A DNA stretch of 26,501 nt from CAZMCC01 sp964564695 (GTDB lineage Bacteria > Planctomycetota > Phycisphaerae > Phycisphaerales > UBA1924). The position numbers and the translations under genes were made by a program. How positions within the stretch are numbered: the stretch's first letter is position 1; every line of letters begins with the position of its first letter. Location: assembly GCA_964564695.1 (NCBI GenBank), contig CAZMCC010000052.1, positions 1 to 26,501 on the forward strand, read 5' to 3'. Positions 7,295 to 14,500 of this stretch are shown in pieces. The notes below the pieces were generated by a model. The model did no database searches and was not told where the DNA came from. It worked only from the letters and a program-made list of their open reading frames with translations.

Positions 7295-7466
7295 GGGAAG
7301 CCTCCAAACGTGTGGCCGGCGACGAGGGGTCGGGGGGCCGGTGACGACAGCATAACTCGTGGACTGGACTCGCCCCCGGTCATGCTCGAACGAGCGGGGC
7401 GAACATTTGTTGCGACAGGGACGCTGGAACGCAAACTCTACCGGACCAATTACTTAGCGTTGCAAA
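7295..7466. other. Intergenic region between carA and the exported LTxxQ-like protein
   Basis: 172 bases, presumably the upstream region of the 465-residue exported protein. A short hairpin GCTCGAACGAGC (7384-7395) and two copies of GCAAACT about 28 bases apart near 7432 and 7462 are visible. The stretch is less GC-rich around 7400-7465 than its surroundings, as expected for a promoter or gene end, but no convincing -35/-10 pair was found on the minus strand. Confidence 0.4.
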
Positions 7467-8726
7467 CTAGCGGGAGGCCGCAGCCGACTCGGCGACACCT
7501 GCGAACGCCTCCCTACCAGTCTCCATCATCTTAATGAACTCGTCGAACAGGTAGCTCGAGTCATGGGGGCCGGGGGACGCCTCGGGGTGATACTGGACGC
7601 TGAAGAGGGGCCGATCCTTCAGCCGGAAGCCGGCGAGGGTCTGATCGTTAAGGTGCATGTGGGTGGGTTCCCCCCCGGCGGCCCGGAGCGAGGCCTCATC
7701 CACCGCGAAGCCGTGGTTCTGGCTGGTAATCTCCACGCGCTTGTTGAGCAGGTTGAGAATCGGCTGGTTGGCCCCTCTGTGGCCGAACTTCAGCTTGTAG
7801 GTCTTGGCGCCGACGGCCAGGGCCAGGAGCTGGTGTCCCAAGCAAATTCCGAACATTGGAATGGGCCGAGCTGGCTTACCGCCGACCGGGACCGGGCCGA
7901 CCACCGCTTTGAGGGTGGCGATGGTGGCTTCGACGGCGGCGGGGTCGCCGGGGCCGTTGGAGATGAACAGGCCGTCGACCTTGCCCTCGCTGTGGAGCTT
8001 GCGGATCTCGTCCGCGGTGATGGTGTGGGGGACGACGACGACTTCGCACCCGCGCTGGGCGAGGTGGCGGAGGATGTTGCGTTTGGCGCCGCAGTCGAGG
8101 GCGAGGACGCGGAATCGCCTCGAGCCGACGGCCGGGATGATCGTGGGGCGCCAGTCGCCCAGGGTCTCTTCCCAGGTCTGCTTGCTGGTGCAGCCGACGA
8201 GGGGGACGAGGTTCTGGCCGGCCATGCTCGGGGCGTTTTTCGCCTTGGAAACGAGGTCGGCGTCGGAGAGGCGGGTGGGGGGTTCGTCGGTGAGGACGCC
8301 CTGCATGGCGCCGGTGACTCGGAGCTTGCGGGTGATGGCGCGGGTGTCGACGTCGGCGAGGCCCAGGACGTTGTTCTGGGCCAGATACGTGGAGAGATCG
8401 GTGGTCGCGCGGAAGTTCGAGTGGCGCCGGGTGAGCTCGCGGACGATGAACCCGGAGACCTGGACCTTCACGGATTCGACGTCGGCGGTGTTGATGCCGG
8501 TGTTGCCGATGAGCGGCGCGGTCATCACCAGGATCTGACCGGAATAGGAAGGGTCGGTGAGGGCCTCCTGGTAGCCGGACATGGCGGTGTTGAAGACGAC
8601 TTCGGCGGGGACGACGAGGCCGCGGCCGGTGGCGCCGAAGCCGCTGCCGTGGAAGACCGAACCGTCCTGGAGGGCGAGGCGCGCCGGGGGAGCGGGGGGG
8701 GCGGGGACGACGGAGGGGTTGGACAT
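7467..8726 (-). CDS. carA: Carbamoyl-phosphate synthase small (glutaminase) subunit
   Basis: A 419-residue protein with the full CarA architecture. The N-terminal CPSase small-chain domain (LALQDGSVFHGSGFG, FNTAMSGYQEALTDPSY, DVDTRAITRKLR) is followed by a class I glutamine amidotransferase domain from about residue 205. The glutaminase triad is visible: Cys295 in GICLGHQ, and His380 and Glu382 in VQYHPEASPG. The enzyme hydrolyses glutamine and delivers ammonia to CarB for carbamoyl phosphate, feeding arginine and pyrimidine synthesis. The ATG at 8726 gives the expected length after a short Pro/Ala-rich N-terminus; the frame extends upstream without family similarity. No carB is nearby. The ribosome-binding site is weak. 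Confidence 0.97.
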   Translation of the reverse strand: MSNPSVVPAPPAPPARLALQDGSVFHGSGFGATGRGLVVPAEVVFNTAMSGYQEALTDPSYSGQILVMTAPLIGNTGINTADVESVKVQVSGFIVRELTRRHSNFRATTDLSTYLAQNNVLGLADVDTRAITRKLRVTGAMQGVLTDEPPTRLSDADLVSKAKNAPSMAGQNLVPLVGCTSKQTWEETLGDWRPTIIPAVGSRRFRVLALDCGAKRNILRHLAQRGCEVVVVPHTITADEIRKLHSEGKVDGLFISNGPGDPAAVEATIATLKAVVGPVPVGGKPARPIPMFGICLGHQLLALAVGAKTYKLKFGHRGANQPILNLLNKRVEITSQNHGFAVDEASLRAAGGEPTHMHLNDQTLAGFRLKDRPLFSVQYHPEASPGPHDSSYLFDEFIKMMETGREAFAGVAESAAASR

Positions 8727-8792
8727 CGAAGGATGAGTGTAGACTGGTTTTGGCGTCTTGCGGGCGCGCGGGAGCAGTGAGGAGAGCGGCAA

Positions 8793-9212
8793 ATGAAGGT
8801 GTATCGCGGGGAACTCCACGGGCGGCTGCTCGAGTGCCGCGAGGGGGACTTCGGCGGCGAGAGCGTGCTCGTGGACGGGCGGGTGGTGTCGAACAAATGG
8901 TGGGCGGGGTGGGTGAGCGGCTCGGGCGGGGTGGTGAGCCACTTTTTCGCGGTCAAGGACGAAGAGGGGAAGGACCGGCACGTCGAGGTGCGGTGGCGCC
9001 CGAAGGCCAAGACGCTCGGGCTCACGTCGACGGTGCAGGTGAATGTGGATGGCAAGGAGCGGGCGATGCTCACGGCGACGCCGGTGAAGTCGGCGCTGGA
9101 GTGCTGCATGCACTGCGGGTATTCGCTCAAGGGGCTCGAGGTGGAGAACGGGGAAGTGAAGTGCCCGGAGTGCGGGAGGCACACGGGGGCGGTGGCGGCG
9201 GGGTTGGGGTGA
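8793..9212 (+). CDS. Small zinc-ribbon protein, function unknown
   Basis: A 139-residue protein with GAGGAGAG about 6 bases before the ATG. The first 100 residues look beta-rich with no family I recognise. The C-terminal part is a zinc ribbon: Cys105-x2-Cys108 in CMHCGYSLKGL and Cys124-x2-Cys127 in CPECGRHT. This CxxCGYxLxGL...CPECG arrangement is common in planctomycete membrane-associated or hypothetical proteins, but no transmembrane helix is seen here. It is divergent from carA (66 bp between starts) and ends 16 bp from the stop of the opposing gene. Codon use matches its neighbours. Confidence 0.83.
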   Translation: MKVYRGELHGRLLECREGDFGGESVLVDGRVVSNKWWAGWVSGSGGVVSHFFAVKDEEGKDRHVEVRWRPKAKTLGLTSTVQVNVDGKERAMLTATPVKSALECCMHCGYSLKGLEVENGEVKCPECGRHTGAVAAGLG

Positions 9213-9228
9213 GTGGGCCGCCCGCCCG

Positions 9229-10623
9229 TCAATCGGGGTCATCGGGACCGGATGGCGCCCCAACGAGCTTGCGGATCGACGCGTCGGCGTCGTGGTGGCA
9301 CTCGTCGACGAGCCACGCCGGTGCGACACCGTCCTCGATCAGCACCTTAACCGCGACGTGACGGCAGTTCTCGCACGGAGAGTGCTCGTAGGCGAAGAGC
9401 ATGCAGCCAGCGGCCTCGGCGCCGGGGTGCTCCTCGAACAAGTGCACGAGGTCGAAGATCATCCAGTGATGGACGTCGACGTTGTCGGCGACGTGCAGGG
9501 AGGGCTCGATGAGGGCCGCGTCGCCGGGCAGGTAGTTTTTCTTGAGGAGCTCGAGGACGTTCTCGGTGACGCGGCCGGAGCGCAGGCGGTCGAGGGCGAG
9601 CCCTCGCACGCGCGGGTCGGCGTAGTTCGCTAGGGCCTTGTTGGCGAGCGATCGCACGTCGGAATCGTCGTGGTGGGCGAACGCGAGCAGGCGCGGGTCC
9701 AAGGCCTGCATCCAGCGGCTTGAGAAGACACGGAGGTACTTGCACAGGCGGCCCGGGTGCGTCTGGCGCACCATCGCCTCGAAGACCTCCGTGAGCGCCG
9801 AACCCGGGGCGTGCTTGCCCCAGTAGTTGAACCAGAACCGGTCCTCCTCGGGGTCGGTGGTCTCAATCTCGCGGATGACATCGTCTGCGGTCCTGTCCCG
9901 TGTTCGTCGCGCGGCGGGCGACGGGCGGGACAGGTCGAACTTGATGTTGTCGATGCTCCGGTACGCGGATCCGGGTTTGCGCTCATCGTCGTCAGACGCG
10001 GGCGGGGCGTCGAGGCGCCGGAGGTATTCGGCGACCGCGGCGTCGTTGGGCGCGATCGCGTTAAGGACGCGGCGCCCGGTGCCCTCGGCGTGTCCTTCGT
10101 CGAACCAATCGAGGGGCGAGTCGGAAGCGCGGAGTTCCGGGTCGGCGAGCAGGAGCGAGCCGAGGTACTGGGCGACGTGCACGAGGCCGTCGGCGCCGTC
10201 GAGGGCGATGATGTCGTTTGCGCCGACGAGGTCCATTGTGTCGTGCCACTTGCGCATCGCGGCGTAGAGCGCGACGCGGGCGGATTCGTGGCCGCGGGCG
10301 CCGAGGTCGCGCGCGAGCCGGCACCGCTGCTTGACGTCCCAAAAGCGATCGGTGCTCAGATCGAGACCCGCGAGGATGGCGGTAATGAGGCGGTCAGCGC
10401 CGGGGCGGGCGATTGCGTCCAGCATCGAGATGAGCCAGGGGGCTCGGTCGTCCTCGCACTGCGGGTCGTATTGGCGGGCGTGGAGGCAGGTGTCGACGAA
10501 TGGGTCTTCGACGCCGGTGATGCCGTGGCTGCGCACATGCATCGCGGCGCGGCCGAGGCCTTTGTGGAGGGCGGAGGTGAATTCCGTGGGGCTGAGGGGG
10601 AGAGCAAAGGGCGGTTTGGTCAT
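9229..10623 (-). CDS. Helical, HEAT-repeat-like protein of unknown function
   Basis: A 464-residue protein without signal peptide or membrane helix. Much of it alternates short amphipathic helices; residues about 300-400 contain degenerate repeat-like units with DxxVRxLAxxALxxYxDPRV character, as in HEAT/PBS-lyase scaffolds. Notable motifs are the Trp/Phe-rich WFNYWGKHAPGS and a CENCRHVAVKVL segment near the C-terminus. The central stretch (about 205-250) is charged and probably a linker. The ATG at 10623 is the first in-frame start. It converges with the zinc-ribbon gene and diverges from priA across 201 bp. Function cannot be told from sequence; protein-protein interaction is an inference from the repeat character. 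Confidence 0.8.
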   Translation of the reverse strand: MTKPPFALPLSPTEFTSALHKGLGRAAMHVRSHGITGVEDPFVDTCLHARQYDPQCEDDRAPWLISMLDAIARPGADRLITAILAGLDLSTDRFWDVKQRCRLARDLGARGHESARVALYAAMRKWHDTMDLVGANDIIALDGADGLVHVAQYLGSLLLADPELRASDSPLDWFDEGHAEGTGRRVLNAIAPNDAAVAEYLRRLDAPPASDDDERKPGSAYRSIDNIKFDLSRPSPAARRTRDRTADDVIREIETTDPEEDRFWFNYWGKHAPGSALTEVFEAMVRQTHPGRLCKYLRVFSSRWMQALDPRLLAFAHHDDSDVRSLANKALANYADPRVRGLALDRLRSGRVTENVLELLKKNYLPGDAALIEPSLHVADNVDVHHWMIFDLVHLFEEHPGAEAAGCMLFAYEHSPCENCRHVAVKVLIEDGVAPAWLVDECHHDADASIRKLVGAPSGPDDPD

Positions 10624-10824
10624 GCGGAGGAGCCATGGTAGTCGACACCGGTTCGCGCGTGGCGCCAGTACGACGACCCCGTCGGGGTCGGAAGGCCAAG
10701 AACAATGAGGAAAATGGGTGCAGCTTTCCGGCAGTGTCGTCGCAAAGCCTCCTCCACAGCCGGCTACTCACGTCCAGGCCTTCGGCCTCAAGAGTGGGAC
10801 GTGGCTTCGACCTAGCCTGCGTTG
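10624..10824. other. Divergent intergenic region upstream of priA
   Basis: 201 bases between two divergent starts, so it should carry both promoters, though no clear -35/-10 pair was identified. Two hairpins are visible: GACCCCGTCGGGGTC near 10671-10685, and a nested one at 10769-10803 in which CACGTCC pairs with GGACGTG around an inner AGGCC-TTC-GGCCT stem. The second lies 21 bases before the priA ATG and would be in its 5' leader. Confidence 0.5.
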
Positions 10825-13368
10825 ATGGCCGCTCGCTCTGCGCGAACCGCTTCGTTGTTTGGCGATGCACGCCCCGCCCCGGTGGATGGTGTGTATGTGC
10901 ACGTCGCCGTGGAGCGGGGGATTGATCGGGCCGGTGCGGCAGGCGACGACTGGGGGAAAGGCGCGACGCTCACGTACTCGGCGCCGGCGGCGTTGCCGGT
11001 CGGGCGGCGGGTGGAGGTGCCGCTGGGGCGCGGGGGGAAGACGAGCGTCGGGGGGATCGTCGTGGCCTCGGGCGGTGCGGAGCTGCTGGGGGGGCTTGAT
11101 CCGGAGCGGGTGAAGCCGATCGTGCGGGATGCGGGGAGCGGGGTGGCGCCGCGGCTCGTCGAGCTGGCGCAGTGGATGGGCGGGTACTACGTCTGCCCCC
11201 TGGGGATGGTGCTCGCGACCATGATGCCGGCGGCGGTGAAGAAGGGCACCGGGGTGAAGTCGGTGCGGGTGCTTGTGCGCGTGAGCGACGCGGCGGCGAA
11301 GGCGGCGACCGCGAAGGCCGAGGGAACCGCGAAGCGGGCGGCGGAGAAGGCGTGGGAGAAGCTGAGCGCGGTCGAGGCGGGGGCGTTTCCGATTTCGCCC
11401 AAGGGGCTGGCGGCGAAGCTGGGGATGAAGACGACGGGGGCGCTCAAAAAGTTTGTGGCGATGGGGTTGGTGGAGATGCGGGTGGAGAGGATCGTTGGGG
11501 GTGGCACAGGCGTCCCGCCTGTGGCCGTGGGTCACCGTGCATCCGGTTCGGCCGAAGCGGCCGACACAGGCGGGACGCCTGCGCCACTGTTCCCCACAGG
11601 CGGGACGCCTGTGCCACTGCTCACTTCGGAGCAGGCTCGGGCGGTGGATGGGATCGTGCCGGCGCTGGGGAGCTTTGGGGTGCACCTGCTGCGCGGCGTG
11701 ACGGGGTCGGGGAAAACCGAGGTATATCTGCGGGTGATCGCGGCGGCGCTCGAGCGGGGGCTGGGGGCGATCGTGCTCGTGCCGGAGATCGCGCTGACGC
11801 CGCAGACGGCGGGGAGGTTTACGGAGCGGTTCGGGGCGGCGGGGGGGGGCGGCGTGGCCGTGCTGCACTCGGGTCTGACGGCGGGGGCGCGGCACGGGGA
11901 GTGGGACCGGATCGCACGCGGGGCGGCGCGGGTGGTGGTGGGGGCGCGGTCGGCGATCTTCGCGCCACTGCCGGACGGGAGATCGGGGGGGGTGCCGCTG
12001 GGCGTGATCGTCGTCGACGAAGAGCACGATTCGTCGTACAAGCAGGATCAGCTGCCGCGGTACCACGGCAGGGATGTGGCGATCAAGCGGGGACAGCTCG
12101 AGGGGTGTCCGGTGATCCTGGGGTCGGCGACGCCGTCGCTGGAGAGTTGGGCGAATGCGGGGGGGAAGGCGGGCGGCGGCGGCGCGGGCAAGTACCGGCT
12201 GTGGGAGTTGCCCAAACGCGTTGGCGGGGGCGTGCTGCCGCCAGTCGAAGTGGTCGACATGGCGGAAGAGCGGCGACGGTCGAAGCTGGACGCGACGGGG
12301 GAGGGTGGGTCGCGCGGCGGGCCGCCGGGGCTCACGCTGGTCGGGCCGACGCTCGACGGGGCGATGCGGCGGACGCTGGAGGAGAAGGGGCAGGTCATTC
12401 TGCTGCTGAACCGGCGCGGGTTTGCCCACTACCTGACGTGCCGTGATTCGCGGTGCGGGTGGGTGAGCGGGTGCGAGCACTGCGACGCGTCGCTGGTGCT
12501 GCACCGGGCGGACTTTCCTGGGGGGGGCGCCGGCGGGGCCGAGTTTGTCAGGTGCCATCACTGTCTGGAGGAGACGCGGGTGCCGCGGGTGTGCGCGGTG
12601 TGCGGGAAGAAGGTGGGGCCGTTGAGCGCGGGGACGCAGCGGGCGGAGGAGGAGCTGGGGGAGCGCTACGGGCTGACGCCGGGCGTCGACCTGCTGCGGG
12701 TGGACAGCGACAGCATGCACAGCGGGCGGGACTACTTCGAGGCGCTGTCGCGGTTCGGGCGGGGCGAGGTGAAGGTGCTGCTGGGGACCCAGATGGTCGC
12801 CAAGGGGCTCGACTTCCCGAACGTGCGGCTCGTGGGTGTGCTCGACGCGGACACGGCGGCCAACCTGCCGGATTTCCGGGCCGGGGAACGGACGTTCCAG
12901 CTCGTGAGCCAGGTGGCGGGGCGGGCCGGGCGCGGGACGAAGCCGGGGCGTGTGATCGTGCAGACGCTGAACCCGGGGATGGGGGCGATCCGGCTCGCAG
13001 CGGCCCACGACTACGTGACGTTCGCGACGCAGGAGCTGGGGCTGAGGGTGAGGGCGGGGCTGCCGCCTTCGTCGAAGATGGCGCGGGTGGTGGTGCGGGA
13101 TCCGGACGTAACGAAAGCGGAGCGGCACGCGAAGGAGCTGGCCGGGCTGCTGACCGCCGAGGCGGAACGCGCGGGGATTGCGGTGCGGATGCTGGGGCCG
13201 GCCCCGGCGCCGATCGCGCGGATCGCGGGGCAGCACCGGGTGGCGATCGAGCTGATCGCGAAGCGGCGGGGGGATCTGCAGGCGCTGTTGGGGGCGCTGC
13301 GGGGGAAGGGGCAGTTGAAGAGTGATGCCCAGACGGCGGTGGATGTGGATCCGGTGGCGCTGATGTAG
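10825..13368 (+). CDS. priA: Primosomal protein N' (PriA), replication-restart helicase
   Basis: An 847-residue superfamily 2 helicase that reloads the replisome at collapsed forks. An N-terminal DNA-binding domain and winged-helix region (to about residue 220) precede the helicase core. Walker A is GVTGSGKTEVYL (near 290), the DEEH box is VIVVDEEHDSSYKQ, and motif III is LGSATPSLES. A zinc-binding insertion follows with paired cysteines (CRDSRCGWVSGCEHC and CHHC...CAVC). Late motifs LLGTQMVAKGLDFPNV and QVAGRAGRG are also present. ATG 10825 is preferred to the adjacent TTG. Residues about 226-265 come from an in-frame 117-bp dispersed repeat between the winged helix and helicase core, giving GTGVPPV and TGGTPVP peptides. 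The core motifs are intact, so the protein is probably functional. Confidence 0.97.
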   Translation: MAARSARTASLFGDARPAPVDGVYVHVAVERGIDRAGAAGDDWGKGATLTYSAPAALPVGRRVEVPLGRGGKTSVGGIVVASGGAELLGGLDPERVKPIVRDAGSGVAPRLVELAQWMGGYYVCPLGMVLATMMPAAVKKGTGVKSVRVLVRVSDAAAKAATAKAEGTAKRAAEKAWEKLSAVEAGAFPISPKGLAAKLGMKTTGALKKFVAMGLVEMRVERIVGGGTGVPPVAVGHRASGSAEAADTGGTPAPLFPTGGTPVPLLTSEQARAVDGIVPALGSFGVHLLRGVTGSGKTEVYLRVIAAALERGLGAIVLVPEIALTPQTAGRFTERFGAAGGGGVAVLHSGLTAGARHGEWDRIARGAARVVVGARSAIFAPLPDGRSGGVPLGVIVVDEEHDSSYKQDQLPRYHGRDVAIKRGQLEGCPVILGSATPSLESWANAGGKAGGGGAGKYRLWELPKRVGGGVLPPVEVVDMAEERRRSKLDATGEGGSRGGPPGLTLVGPTLDGAMRRTLEEKGQVILLLNRRGFAHYLTCRDSRCGWVSGCEHCDASLVLHRADFPGGGAGGAEFVRCHHCLEETRVPRVCAVCGKKVGPLSAGTQRAEEELGERYGLTPGVDLLRVDSDSMHSGRDYFEALSRFGRGEVKVLLGTQMVAKGLDFPNVRLVGVLDADTAANLPDFRAGERTFQLVSQVAGRAGRGTKPGRVIVQTLNPGMGAIRLAAAHDYVTFATQELGLRVRAGLPPSSKMARVVVRDPDVTKAERHAKELAGLLTAEAERAGIAVRMLGPAPAPIARIAGQHRVAIELIAKRRGDLQALLGALRGKGQLKSDAQTAVDVDPVALM
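11501..11617. repeat. In-frame CACAGGCGTCCCGCCTGTG-type repeat inside priA
   Basis: 117 bp: one GTGGCACAGGCGTCCCGCC unit (self-complementary CACAGGCG/CGCCTGTG stem with a TCC loop), a middle part containing GTGCATCCGGTTCGGCC, and then two inverted units CACAGGCGGGACGCCTG. The unit orientation makes the whole element able to fold back on itself (REPIN-like). Length is a multiple of three and the frame stays open. Confidence 0.93.
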
Positions 13369-13491
13369 GGGGAGGGGTCAGGGGCCAGGGGCCAGGGGGC
13401 AGGGGTCAGGGGGCAGGGGGAAGGGACTCGGGACTCGGTACTCGGTACTCGGTACTCGGGAAATACACCCGGCGGACAAAGCTCCGCCGGG
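13368..13491. repeat. G-rich tract, 7-bp tandem repeats and hairpin between priA and the aminotransferase gene
   Basis: Three structures adjoin in this gap. First is a run of seven or more G4-G5 blocks separated by two or three bases (13368-13425), strongly G-quadruplex-like on the plus strand. Next come five 7-bp units G(G/T)ACTCG (13424-13458). Last is a perfect 9-bp hairpin CCCGGCGGA-CAAAGC-TCCGCCGGG (13468-13491). There is no U-tract, so it is not a standard intrinsic terminator, although it could still end priA transcription. Confidence 0.8.
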
Positions 13492-13519
13492 GCACCCATC
13501 TCGGCCGATATCCTGTCGC

Positions 13520-14500
13520 GTGATAGTTCATTTCAATGGTGAGTTGATGCCGCTGGAGCGGGCGCGGGTGAGCCCGCTCGACCGGGGGTTTGTCTTTGGC
13601 GACGGGGTCTATGAAGGCCTGCGGTCGGTGGACCTGCGGTCGCGCGGCGTCGAACGACCGCACGTCGTGGCGATGGACCGGCACGTCGCGCGGATGGACG
13701 CGTGCCTGCGCGAGATCGGGATTCCCGTGGGGGGGTTTGACGCGTCGCGGCTGGGGCGGATGACGCAGGAGCTGCTCGATGCGACGGGGCTGCGGGATGC
13801 GTTTGTGTACTGGCAGGTCACGCGGGGGGCGCCGAATGTGGAGGCGGGGGAGACGCCTCGGTCGCGGGTTCCCAAGAAGGGCGGGGGGGGGATGACGCCG
13901 ACGGTGTTCGGGATGGCGACGCCTCAGCCGGCGATCGACGTGTTCATGGGCGAGGCGGGGCTGTTCAGCAAGTCGGCGGTGACGATGCCGGACATCCGCT
14001 GGCTCAAGGGGCGGATCAAGTCGGTGTCGCTGCTGGGGAACGTGATCGAGGCGATGGACGCGGATTCGCGCGGCGTCGACGACGCGGTCCTCGTGCGCGA
14101 CGGATTCGTAGGTGAGGGGCTGGCGACGAACGTGGTGCTGGCGTTTTCGCGCCCGGGCGGGGAGACCGAACTGGTGACGCCGACGCTCGAGAGTGCGCCG
14201 ATCCTCGCGGGGGTGACGCGCGGGCTGCTGCTCGATTCCTCTGACAGCGGGCTGGTGGAGCGGGCCGTGCGGGTCGAGGAGCTGTCGCGGGCGAGCGAGA
14301 TCATGATGCTGGGGAGCTCGACGATGGTCGCGAGCGTGACGATGCTCGACGGCAAGCCCGTCGGCGACGGCAAGCCGGGGCCGGCGGCACGGGGGCTGCT
14401 GCGGTCGCTGGTGGACATTGTGTTGCGTGAGGCGGGAGCGACGACGGTCAGCGTCGCGCCCAACCCGCCCGTGGTGCGGCCGGTACACTCGGCGCGGTGA
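13520..14500 (+). CDS. Fold-type IV PLP aminotransferase, D-amino-acid aminotransferase type
   Basis: A 326-residue class IV aminotransferase. Family landmarks are SPLDRGFVFGDGVYEGL near the N-terminus, the probable PLP-binding Lys167 in DIRWLKGRIKSVSLLGNV, and Glu199 in FVGEGLATNV, which contacts the pyridine nitrogen. The PDIRW...IKS...LLxNV pattern is closest to D-alanine/D-amino-acid aminotransferases. However, the RxH carboxylate-binding pair of classical enzymes (after TRG, APRxH) is replaced here by APNVE, so substrate range is uncertain. It could also be a branched-chain aminotransferase or aminodeoxychorismate lyase relative. Translation starts at a GTG, confirmed by the family-like MIVHFNGELMP. 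Its stop overlaps the murD start, suggesting supply of D-glutamate or a related precursor. Confidence 0.88.
   Translation: MIVHFNGELMPLERARVSPLDRGFVFGDGVYEGLRSVDLRSRGVERPHVVAMDRHVARMDACLREIGIPVGGFDASRLGRMTQELLDATGLRDAFVYWQVTRGAPNVEAGETPRSRVPKKGGGGMTPTVFGMATPQPAIDVFMGEAGLFSKSAVTMPDIRWLKGRIKSVSLLGNVIEAMDADSRGVDDAVLVRDGFVGEGLATNVVLAFSRPGGETELVTPTLESAPILAGVTRGLLLDSSDSGLVERAVRVEELSRASEIMMLGSSTMVASVTMLDGKPVGDGKPGPAARGLLRSLVDIVLREAGATTVSVAPNPPVVRPVHSAR

Noticed and set aside
11501..11617. Possible CRISPR-like array from repeated CACAGGCG units
   Set aside because: There are only three units, in both orientations, with short unequal spacing and inside a helicase gene; no cas genes. A dispersed palindromic element fits better.
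10768..13236. Open minus-strand frame of 822 codons opposite priA
   Set aside because: Arg/Pro/His-rich composition without motifs; a mirror of priA codon bias.
13468..13491. Intrinsic terminator after priA
   Set aside because: The stem is perfect but no T-tract follows on the plus strand, and the hairpin may belong to a dispersed repeat class; listed only as part of the repeat region.
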